Shown: positions 41,504 to 64,000 of the stretch, piece after piece
Layout: every line of letters begins with the position of its first letter
Numbering within the stretch: the stretch's first letter is position 1
DNA from: Ianthella basta
Lineage: Eukaryota; Porifera; Demospongiae; Verongiida; Ianthellidae
Direction: 5' to 3'
Assembly: GCA_964019415.1 (NCBI GenBank)
Contig: OZ025882.1
Coordinates: forward strand, 2,354,927-2,418,926
DNA length: 64,000 nt
Made by a program: the position numbers and the translations under genes
The notes under the pieces: generated by a model
The model's input: only the letters and a program-made list of their open reading frames with translations
Told to the model about the DNA's origin: nothing
Database searches by the model: none

Positions 41504-41741
41504 GGTGATGAATATTCTACAGGAAGAGACCTATACAATTTTATGAGGTGGGGGTCACACAGCTCCTTCTTGCACTGCACACATGAGGTGTCAGGGGCAA
41601 CAAGGAATGCATCTTCTTCTTCTGTTTTTGCTGCCTTTTGTTTCTCATTAGAAATTGCTTTCTTTTCTCTAGCTAGTTGCTCAGCTGGTCCAGTTGCCAT
41701 GGTGATGAATATTCTACAGGAAGAGACCTATACAATTTTAT
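41348..41741. repeat. 197-bp tandem duplication of the TRIM-C start region
   Basis: 41348-41544 is repeated almost perfectly at 41545-41741 (one visible difference, GGGGTAAC against GGGGCAAC). Each unit holds the splice acceptor, the ATG and the first 48 or so codons including the first RING cysteines. 197 is not a multiple of three, so reading from the upstream ATG shifts frame at the junction and stops after 74 codons. Confidence 0.95.
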
Positions 41742-42929
41742 GACTTAGCTGTTTCAATTATAGATGTTATGGCATGTATTTAAGTCTCTCAAAGTGGTGG
41801 GCCAACATTGGCATTGTCGTGCATTGCCAAATGCAGCAAAGTTTCTGCTGGGCATACCACACACAGATGGAATGAAATGCACAAACTGACAATCACATTA
41901 CTGCTAACTGATGAAAAAGCTCAGCAATTTACAGTAGCTATGCAGCCTGCATGCAGCATTAACATCACAGGTAATTACAAAAGCCCTTCAGACAGGACAT
42001 GATGAGTGGGCACCCTCATAAAACGCTTCTGCTAGGGAAATGCCTTCATTCCCAAGAGATAGTGATAGCTAAGCTAAAGTAGTTGCACTGAAGGAAGCCA
42101 AATGCTTTCAGTCTTTATTGTGATTTGGATCCATTGAAAGTTGCTATGTCAGTCTGGAAGTAGTGCTCGTGAGCTTGGAGGTACGCTACACAAAATACAC
42201 GTCAGAACTAATGTCAAAGTTCAGAAGTTTGTGAGTTAGTTGCTGCTTGCAACCAAACGCTGGAGCAACATCTGAATCAGTAACATACTGATTCTTCCAT
42301 CTCCAATGACTTTATAACAGTTTTAAAAATACTTATCTAGTAAGGATATGCTTAGTGTACGCTGCCAATCATTGGCCATTATGTGAACCATTAGTACCTG
42401 AGCCAAACAGAGTAGTCGACAACAATTTACAAAATAAATGAAGAAGCAGCCTAGCCAAGCAAAATGCTGTTTTAAGAAGCTATGTATGTGCCAGTTTGTT
42501 CTATGTACTTGAGAAGCTGAGCGAATGCCTTGTCATAAACTACAAGTAAGGCCAGCATCTCTTTTCTGTGTAGCTTGGCACAAGTTTCCTTGTGGAAGAA
42601 AGCTAGCTAAGCAATCCATAAAGTATTAGTTCTAGCTTTGTGCATACCTTTTTTCTACCTGTATGTGCATGATGAGTACGTTTGCATGACTACCGTTGTC
42701 AAACTGAGAGGAACACATTATTGCTTTGTGGATTTTGGTGGATTATGAAGGGAAATGGCGGTCTTTGTGATTCGGCTCAATTAGATAGCTCCAAAAAATC
42801 TCAGCTTCAATTAAACATCTGATTAACAAGCTGATGGTCAAACTTGAAGAAGATCCCTGTCCATGTGGAAATTACTTGAGTCACATTGCCCTACAGCCAT
42901 GCCTCTGTACTGCAGGTGCAACAAGCGTG

Positions 42930-43419
42930 GCCACTGTGGATGTGTCCACAGAGAGCAAGAGATTGTGTGTACCACAGCCAGTCACATACGCAATAATTAT
43001 GGATTATTGTAGCACACCCTTGTTGCTCTTTGCTATGAGGAAGTGCATGTCATGCAAGAGTTGTGACATCAAGGCAACATCTTTCAGGTTCGTGTGCATC
43101 CGTGAAATAGACTGTAGGGGTTAATGAAGGGTAGAGTATATTTACCAAATTAGAATAGGGATTCACTGCAGTACATTTTCAATTTATAATTAAAATGCCA
43201 TGGTGGTACCAAGCAGGTTTCATATACGTATACATGAAAATGTAGCTGTACAGCAGCAACTAGCTACACACACACTATGCTACAATGCAGCAACTAGCTA
43301 CAGTCACACACACACGCCATGGAGGCTGCCACTTTGCATCAGCTGAAGCTCAATTTAAGAGATGTGTGGGAGACTGGTTGGGCAAAGGCTCATTAAGTGA
43401 AGTGTTATTTAGCATTTCC
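42930..43419 (+). pseudogene. Relic duplicate of the kinase-gene promoter and first codons
   Basis: 42940-43320 aligns with 44250-44619, and from the ATG at 43319 the sequence reads MEAATLHQLKLNLRDVWETG, as in fusion gene C. It then loses the frame and is cut off at 43420 by foldback-element sequence, before the Gly-rich loop is complete. Many CpG sites of the intact copy are TpG or CpA here. It is non-functional. Confidence 0.8.
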
Positions 43420-43468
43420 AGTTAAAAACTCATGGGGCGCCGGGGTGCCCCTGAACTCGAACTACTTG
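43420..43468. repeat. Fragment of the GGGGC foldback family
   Basis: AGTTAAAAACTCATGGGGC...GCCCCTGAACTCGAACTACTTG corresponds, in reverse complement, to the terminal hairpin of the element at 32853-32908. It truncates the relic kinase copy. Confidence 0.7.
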
Positions 43469-44234
43469 CTAGCAATCTCCACATGAATGTTCAGTAGTTC
43501 AGAAAGTTGGGAATACGTACAGCATGACCTATATTATATGAGCAGTAGAGTCAGATGACTGAGTGAACTCGGCAGGGGCTGAGCATGTCTGGGCTTGCTG
43601 TCACCCTGTGGACCAAGTAAGGGTACTGGATTACCACCCCAACCTGTACCAGAGGTTAACCTTGGAGTCATACACTACACATTAGGTTACAGTCTAACCT
43701 AGGGTTAGGGCGAAAGGGGCCTTATGATTATGCCACACGTCTATAATGCCTTGTTAACTAACAGTGCCCACCTTCATTACTCAACTAGCTGGATATCCAC
43801 TCTGTATTCCCCCCATTCATTTCTATTATAAAAGTTTTCATGACATTGTAACAACGTCTGCAGTGTTAAAGTAACATTTGAGTATCTTCCACTATAGGGA
43901 ATTTGAAACACTTGCTTACCGGCTATCCCAGCCCAGTGTGTAGTACTTTAAACATGGGGAGCATTTGCGTTTCTATTTCATGAACTCCAGCTAGCCATGT
44001 ATATCTATTGTTAACTCGCAAAAAAATCGAGAAATTACAGTCCCGTGAAAGTTATTTTGTGTGCATACGGTATCTAATTATGAGGCAAAGCGTCAAAACT
44101 ACTAATTGAACAACAGTACTATCTCAGCCTACAAACACATACAGCTAGACCTCACTCTTTTGGGACAAGCAATAATATTCGTAAAGCTATGTAACTATAA
44201 TAGCCAATGACTGAGATACGTACATCAAACTTAC

Positions 44235-44619
44235 AATACAGAAATGATCGATGTGTCCACAGAGAGCAAAAGATTGCGTGTACCGCGACCAATCACTTCT
44301 GAATCAACCCAAACCTCGTACGCAATAATTATGGTTGTTTCAGCACACTCTAGCTCTAGCTCTTGTTGCTCTTTGCTATGCGGAAGTGCATTCACGTGAG
44401 AGTTAATTGTGACGTCATGGCAACATGTTCGTGCGCGTCCGCGAAATAGAATGTAATACAGGCCAAAGTATTTACCAAACAAGCGTGGATTCGCTGCACT
44501 GTACGTGTAGTACACTTTCAATTTATAATAGTTAACTACCAACATCACTAAATGCCACGATGGCACCAAGCAGGTTTCATATATACGTGAAAACGTAGCG
44601 GTACAGCAACTAACTAGTT
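44235..44619. promoter_or_regulatory. Putative bidirectional promoter, TRIM-C / fusion gene C
   Basis: A minus-strand donor (GTAAGT, plus-strand 44229-44234) marks the end of the likely TRIM-C first exon, and the plus-strand kinase ATG is at 44620, so both genes should start in these 385 bp. TGACGTCA (44410-44417) overlaps an X-box-like half site (ATGGCAAC), and the block 44400-44460 is CpG-rich. The kinase-B promoter carries a related GACGTCAC element. Confidence 0.5.
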
Positions 44620-55874
<11,255 letters not shown>

Positions 55875-56878
55875 TTGAAAGCACATACGTTCTTGCACTG
55901 AGCTGTTGTGTTCATGCATTGACAGTATCTGTAGATTGTATATGGTCTGCAGTGTATGCCATGCGTATGTGTGTCCATCTTGTTGCATGCATTTTTGGCA
56001 CTTCATTAATTTTCTGCATCAATATTTTTGGTCTAGCTTGATTCCAAGTTTTGAGTGTGAGGTAGCTATACTTATTGCAACAGTTTTTGCTAGACTTTCA
56101 ACACAGTACAGTTTGTAATTTCGCATATGATAATAGAAGAAAAGACAAATAATAATGTACTTGCAATTGCAAGGACATACCGGTAACTTCAGAGCTGCAT
56201 GCAACTGTATATCAATGTACAGTTACATACAGTATGTATATTGCTGTGAACTGGGAGCTACATATATACCCATGCATGCACTGAGTAATGGCAGAGAGAT
56301 TGGCAGCAATAATTGATTACTGTTATAAATGCCATTACTTCCTCATCTAAAACAATGACCTCAAACATAGGGTACCATTTGAAGAGTATATTAACATGCA
56401 TGATGATATCCAGTGATTACCATTCAATCTATTGCCTCTGCAGTGGCTAACTGCAAGCAACCACCCCCCTTCCAACTATGCACATGCACAGTAAATATGT
56501 ATATACACAATAGTCTTCAAGCACCTCTCTACACATTCATACATGCTGACAAATGCACTAACAATGCATACAATGACATGCAACACACACACCCAAGCAA
56601 ACAGCTATGAGTGAGCTAGCATACATTAGCAAATACTCATCATTGTGCACTGACAGTCAGCAGTACTGATTGAATGCAGGCATATGCATGAGAGTCACTG
56701 GTGTGTACCATAAAGTAAGTAATAATACAATTTTGTGCTATTCATGGTGCACCGAGTCTACATATGAAACATCATCTTCGTATATAGTTACACTATTGCA
56801 AATGTGTCAGTCCCTGCACACCGTGATTTTCAGATCTTTGTTGTATAACTTGTGTTTTATACACTACAAGTGTGTGTC

Positions 56879-56973
<95 letters not shown>

Positions 56974-57423
56974 ATGTGTGTACATATATGGTGCAAGGAA
57001 TGCATGTGTTCCTGTGTGTCTGAAACATTTGTGCACCAAATATGGGTACCCTTGTGCGCTATAGCTGAAGATGTACACTAGTGTGCTTCTGCTGATTATC
57101 TGCCAAATAGGGTCATGTATATAAGGTCAATATGCAGTGTAAAGTAGAAGGTGTACACGTTGGCACATATCACCTGAAATACGTTCATGCTAATCCCTCC
57201 TCTGTGTGGCTACTACGTATGTAGCTAGCTAGTATCATATTGACTCTCTCAGGAATGAATGGGAAGAGCAAACCAATACTATTGCATAATATATAAACAC
57301 TACATTGGTAGCAGTATCTAAGACACACTGTTACTTAACCTAAGAACACTAGTGCTACTACTGGCCTATCTATATTGCAACAGTTAATTGGTAGCTAGAG
57401 TTAGCTAAAGCAGTTTGTTCACT
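55875..57423. other. 3' flank of gene C and intergenic sequence
   Basis: 56130-56330 matches the 3' flank of gene B. Past that point homology with the B unit ends. A pure (TG)n array lies at 56885-56972. No gene is seen. Confidence 0.55.
56885..56972. repeat. (TG)n microsatellite
   Basis: About 44 TG units, intergenic. Confidence 0.95.
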
Positions 57424-58544
57424 TCAGTACACATACAGTTCAAACACTTCCACTGCGAAATCTTCATTGTCCGCTGGTTGATCACGGCACCAGTGTACTT
57501 CGATTACATCATTAGTGGTTGTGTTGAGGGCCCTATGAAACCACGGCAGGTTTGGCGAGTCACAGCAGGTGCTGCCAGCAAAGCAGTCCTCACCATCCCG
57601 GATGCGGTAGTTCCAGGCTCCATCTTGGCCATCACAGTAGTAGTGCTGCCCAACAAAGGAAGGTGGTGGAGAGGCAAAGTTGTTTGGGTGACAGAGACAT
57701 CTACCAGTATGACCAGCAGCGTATGTCCATATGTGGTGTCGTGGAGTGCCGTAAGTGATGGAGAGCCCCTTAACGTAGGGATTGTCAATAGTCCTATTTG
57801 TGTATAAAGCATCCACTGCATCTGGTGAACCATACATGTACCCTATTGCCTTCCCACAGACATTATTGAAGTTGAAGCTCAGTGTGGGGTTGTGCACAGA
57901 AGAGCAACCTGCAGAAGTTTGTCCAGCGCACATTCGCAGTGGAGACGTGATGGTCCTGAGCACTGAAGGGCAGGTCTGCTGAGGATCAGTCATGTTAATA
58001 TGGGCTATTTGTGTCCATCCTCCTGAGATGTTGCCACACTGAGTGCTATTCATTTCACAATAAATTAAACCTGCTGTGGCCCAGAGTCAGTGTTGACTGA
58101 GTAATACCTAGATGGAGCATTAGAATCACATTCATAGATTTCTTTGCAAGAAGTGAATGTATTGTCTGGAGAGGTGATGCTGCAAGACGGTTCTGGTACC
58201 GAAGTAATTGGACTTGTATTGCAACAGTTCAGCTTACTTACTTCTTCTCTGATCATGCTAAGAATACTTTCTTTCATCTCTTGCTGCTCAGTGCAGTTAA
58301 TTAGTGAACCAGGTGCAGGCAGTCCAGGGAGACCATCCCGGCCATCACGTCCAGGTGCTCCATCTCGTCCTGCTAGTCCAGCGGCACCGTCACGTCCCGG
58401 CTGTCCGTCTTTGCCATCTCTTCCCGGCATTCCAGGGATGCAAGCTGTAGTAGTGGCTGGGCAGGTGTCAGCTGCTTCTCCTCTGATGTAGACAGCACTG
58501 AAGCAGGATAAAGCAACAAGAAACTGGACTAGGAGGGGAAGCAT
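57424..58544 (-). CDS. Short-chain collagen-like secreted protein, with a frameshift
   Basis: From the ATG at 58544 a signal peptide (MLPLLVQFLVALSCFSAVYI) is followed by a Gly-x-y run of about 13 triplets ('GMPGRDGKDGQPGRDG...'), a Cys-containing linker, and a C-terminal domain starting 'YCEMNSTQCGNISGGWT' with 'NMTDP', 'GCSSV', 'GYMYGSP', 'IWTYAAGHTG', 'STCC' and 'EVFELYVY'. This pattern I know from sponge short-chain (spongin) collagens of the C4 type, extracellular matrix components. The two parts are in different frames: the collagen part stops at 58065 and the C-terminal part resumes at about 58064. Five extra bases near 58062-58068 explain the shift. An acceptor (CTTCAG) just upstream of the ATG favours 58544 over 58574 as start. 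It is a recent pseudogene, an allele or an assembly error. Confidence 0.7.
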
Positions 58545-58687
58545 GTCTGAAGAATGTATGAAAATTGGCTTCACCTCTTCTCAACCAGAAATTTGGTGTA
58601 TACTGCTGCTTTATTCAGTACACTAAATCTAGCTTGTCAGCTTGCTTACAGTTGACTGAAACTGCAGCTGGCAGCACTGTTTCTTCC

Positions 58688-58695
58688 TTTTTATA
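58688..58695 (-). promoter_or_regulatory. TATA box of the collagen-like gene
   Basis: The gene strand reads CAACTATAAAAAGG about 145 nt upstream of the ATG at 58544. A donor-like CTGTAAGC about 45 nt downstream and the CTTCAG acceptor before the ATG suggest a short 5' UTR intron. Confidence 0.55.
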
Positions 58696-58897
58696 GTTGT
58701 TGGAAAGCCACTTGTAACCACCTACCTTTGATGTGGTTATTTGCTATCATGACAATGTATTTTACTCATATGTACATGCAGCAGTGATAAACTATGCAGT
58801 ATGTGTCTCAATGGCATTATTAATGCTCTGTTGTAATTAAAATGTTTCAGCTGTTGTTCAAGACTATACTGAGACACTTTTGGCTATCTACATTTGG

Positions 58898-60739
<1,842 letters not shown>

Positions 60740-62523
60740 ATTTTGCTAGTTGACACCACTAATGCCTTCAATTCCTAGAACCGAAAAGCTGCCCTCGTCA
60801 ACATTCACTCTCTGTGTCCATCGTTAGCGATAGTCGCCACCAACATCTATAGAGGAGATGCTGCCTTGTTCATAGATGGGGAAACGGTGTACTCAAGAGA
60901 AGGAACTACCAAAGGTGACCCCCTTGCCATGTCCACATACGGCATTGCCATTCTGCCTTTGATCCAGAAGCTGCAGGGGTCGTATAGGCAGTTGTGGTTC
61001 GCCGATGACGCATCAGCAGGAGGAAAGATAACACAACTGAAAGAATGGTGGACAAGAATGCAGAGCATAGGTCCTTCGTTTGGGTACCATCCCAATCCTT
61101 CAAAGACGTGGCTCCTTACCAAGGAACAGCATTTGGAGACTGCCAAGGAGGTCTTTGAGGATTGCAACATACACATCACATCCACGGGTCAGAGGCACCT
61201 TGGTTCAGCCTTGGGGAGTGACTCTTTCCTAAGCGACTTCGTGGCCATGAAGATATCCACGTGGGTGGATGAACTGGAGAATCTCTCCGAGGTGGCAAAG
61301 ACAGAACCACAAGCTGCGTATGCTGCACTCACACATGGGTTGATAGCAAAATGGACGTACCTCATGAGAACTACCCCCGGCATCTCAGACCACATGGCCC
61401 CACTTGAGGAAGTACTCAGGCACAAATTCATTCCTGCCATTACAGGCAGGAAGACTGTAACCGACGAAGAACGGCAACTGCTGGCACTCCCTTGCAGAAA
61501 TGGTGGGTTAGGAATCATTGATCTCACCCACCAGTGCAGTTCGCGGTATGATGCATCAGTGGATGTGACAGCACCCCTGGTAGAGTTGATAATGGAGGAG
61601 AAGAATGCCGACAGCATTGTGAGATTGAACAGAAGAAGAGGAAATCGAGGCTAAAAGCAAACCAACACAAAGAAGTCGAGGAGAGGGTGAAGAGTCTTAC
61701 ACTGCCTGAGACACTTGGAGGGCTGCCAAGCTTGTCAGCGATAAGGGAGCATCAAACTGGCTCTCAGCGGTGCCACTTGAACGCCATGGGTTTGTACTTC
61801 ACAAGGGGGCATTTCGAGATGCCTTGTGCTTGAGGTACAGATGGTTGCCTGAAAAGCTGCCGACCAGGTGTGAGTGTGGGAGTGCCTTCTCCATCAACCA
61901 CGCCTTAAATTGTCCCAATGGTGCTTTTCCCAGTCTCCGACATAGCAAAGTGAGGGATTTCACAGGGAAGCTTCTTGCTGAAGTTTGCCCTGATGTGACC
62001 CTTGAGCCTGATCTCCAACCTCTTGATGGAGAGTCTCTTGATTTCGCCTCAGCCAACCAGGAAGACAATGCAAGGGCAGACATCCGAGCCAGAGGATTTT
62101 AGGGTGGCAACCATCAGTGCGCATTATTTGATGTCAAGGTCTTTAACCCAAACGCGCAATCCTACAGACGGTCATCCCTGGAGTCATGCTTCAGACGCGA
62201 GGAAAATGCAAAGAAACGAAAGTATGAACAACGCATCATTGAAGTGGAGCACGGCTCATTTATGCCCTTGGTCTTCTCCACCTCAGGCGGAATGGGGAAC
62301 TTGGTGTCCACATTCTACAAGAGATTGGCTTCACTTTTGTCAGAGAAGAGACATGCAGGAGGTCTACTCATCCACACTGGGCTGGATTCGCACTCACCTC
62401 AGTTTTTCCCTGCTCCGATCTGCAATCATGTGCATACGGGGAGCTCAATCAAGTTCCAAGCATGTGGTGAAGGGATGTGACAGCTGTGACCTCGTCACGG
62501 CAGAGGCCCACATCCGAGAATGA
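60740..62523 (+). mobile_element. 5'-truncated retroelement copy (RT to endonuclease)
   Basis: Homologous to 5400-7186. It begins abruptly at motif A ('LLVDTTNAFNS', with an in-frame TAG at 60776-60778), then motif B 'EGTTKGDPLAM', motif C 'WFADDASAGG' and motif D 'FGYHPNPSKT' in a long open stretch (60866-61654). Further on are the knuckle 'CECGSAFSINHALNC' (about 61872-61916) and the endonuclease-like 'RADI...FDVKVFNP' with 'YEQRIIEVEHGSF'. Breaks: a frameshift at about 61620-61655, a Trp-to-TAG stop at 62100-62102, a shift near 62360. The missing 5' half is the usual result of incomplete target-primed reverse transcription. No poly(A) tail is seen. Confidence 0.8.
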
Positions 62524-62964
62524 GAATGACGCTTGTAATAATACAAATAATCATCTGTAAATGTCAGGCATTGGACCCACATATCAGATTTTGACTCACT
62601 TACCACTATCTAATTATGACATGTACCTTTGTACCGTGTATTATTACATGTACTTGAAATTGTAATTATGTTCTTTGACATTATGTGTGTGACATACTCT
62701 ACTACAAGGGGAGGGTAATGTTAACACAATGGAACATGACTACTTTGTTATTGCAGACGGTGGGTTTGAATGTGTCTACAGTGTGTTATAGGACTGCATG
62801 CTCAGTGTTAGACAGCATGGCTGTAATCACTGCTTGACTTATATATTCATGTGAGGGTGTATTGTGTAAGTGTGTGCACCAATATGTATCTATAGACCTA
62901 TACATATGATGTTGTCTGTGCAGTGCACAGTAGTACTATGTGTTGGGTGGTACTCTATTTCAAG

Positions 62965-64000
62965 GGGAGATAACCTGTTGACTATTTGTATCAACTAGAC
63001 TGTTACTACTTTAATTGTGTTTTGATATATACGCCTGTAGTGGGTGAGGAATGATCAGTTGTGGACAGTATGGCTGCAGTCACTGTGTGTGTGTCAGCTT
63101 GTATTGCTGATCACTTGCTCCAGTGTGTATATACTTGTGTTAATGAGATTCATTAGCTTGGATTGCCATATGAGTGTGCATTGAGCATGTTTAGTGTTAT
63201 ACCTACCTCTTATGAACATGAAATTGTATGTGGGTGTGGCTGCTTGGAGATGCCTTGTGCACACATAACCATGCACTCATGTTTGCTAATTATAAAGGAG
63301 CTAATTGTGCAGCAGAGGAGTCCATTAGCTTTGTTGATTGTCAGAGAGACGCAGCTGTTAGTGAGTGAATGTACACATGTGCTTGTATGACTTTGTGCCA
63401 ATGGTTTCCGCATTCTGCATCCTCGATCCTTTTGAGTGCATGTAACAATTCATACATCATATAATTACACAATTATTTGTCTGTAACATGCACCTCATTG
63501 AGGACCCACAATTGTTGGATGTGTAGGTTGTGATGTAATGATTCGAAGGGCAATAGTTTGCAGGGAAGGGGCTGCAATTTATATGCAGCAATTGTATGCT
63601 TTGCTCCCAGCCCACCTACACACACTCAAGAACTTAATTCTACATCAAGGTGTTGATCCTATGATGATGCAATTGTGATATTGTGCACAGCAGAGTATTG
63701 AGGACACAGTGATACACTGATAGTCATTGCATCCACTCTGTTTATGCATGAACTCAGAAACATGTCTGCTTGAGGGACTTACTAGCTTGATCAGTTGGTG
63801 TTGCCACACTGAGCAAGGCATGCTTGGTCTATATGCAGCTCATTCGGTGTATTACACAGGGGCATGCATATAGGGTCCATGTATGTAGGTGGGTCTTGTT
63901 GTGCTATCTGTAACATGTACTGGGTGATAATATGCAATGTATACGTACTTGCAGTGTTAGATTACCCATCGGCTACGATATGGGCTGGTGTCTGTGTGAC
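62965..64000. repeat. Segmental duplicate of 29.04-30.11 kb
   Basis: Shares long colinear stretches, for example 'gtgtgcattgagcatgttta' and 'gtgtgcttgtatga...tttgtgccaatggtttccgc', with small indels throughout. It continues to the window end, which implies a further copy of the TRIM/G-alpha unit beyond it. No intact gene is seen. Confidence 0.85.

Larger units (their letters stand above)
41742..44234 (-). other. TRIM-C 5' intron (inferred)
   Basis: Contains a decayed copy of the fusion-gene promoter and start (42930-43419) and foldback-element sequence at 43420. The part near 41790-41900 is paralogous to 2935-3050 in the TRIM-A intron. No independent gene is supported. The 96-codon plus frame at 42834-43124 is part of the relic promoter. 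Confidence 0.5.

Overview
This window looks like nuclear DNA of a sponge (Porifera, probably a demosponge), given as several tandem segmental duplications. The grounds are intron-split metazoan G-alpha genes, TRIM-NHL proteins, a gene of the sponge short-chain (spongin) collagen type, a TKL-like kinase, an ectodomain exon of a sponge-like type, strong CpG depletion with TpG/CpA excess, and many MITEs, foldbacks and TG/CA microsatellites. The species cannot be named from sequence alone. All splice models were made by eye from GT/GC-AG sites, reading phase and comparison between paralogous copies.

Layout. 0-3.9 kb: TRIM-NHL gene A (minus). 3.96-7.19 kb: a decayed non-LTR-like reverse-transcriptase element. 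7.7-12.8 kb: G-alpha gene A (plus, 8 exons, 360 aa). 13.3-15.3 kb: a minus-strand ectodomain exon and a possible signal-peptide exon. 15.96-27.55 kb: a 12-exon gene (plus, about 771 aa) joining an N-terminal protein kinase, a coiled coil and a whole G-alpha domain. 28.2 kb: an orphan WD40 exon (minus). 29-30.1 kb: a block repeated at 63-64 kb. 31.6-37.2 kb: a damaged second copy of the first unit, in which TRIM-B (pseudogene) is joined by deletion to the last three exons of a G-alpha-A copy. 39.1-41.5 kb: intact TRIM-NHL gene C (minus). 44.6-55.9 kb: a second kinase/coiled-coil/G-alpha gene, C, with a 4-bp frameshift at the end of its kinase exon. 57.4-58.5 kb: a short-chain collagen-like gene (minus) with a frameshift. 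60.7-62.5 kb: a 5'-truncated copy of the RT element.

Main result. In copy B every exon from the kinase ATG to the G-alpha stop joins in one frame (2316 nt, 772 codons). Copy C repeats every junction except for one 4-bp duplication. Both fused G-alpha domains keep the P-loop lysine, the switch-I arginine and DVGG, but have replaced the catalytic glutamine (by Val in B, Ala in C) and the P-loop glutamate (by Met). This predicts a kinase carrying a hydrolysis-deficient G-alpha module. TRIM-NHL genes lie head to head with the G-alpha or fusion genes, which suggests a duplicated TRIM/G-protein signalling module sharing divergent promoters.
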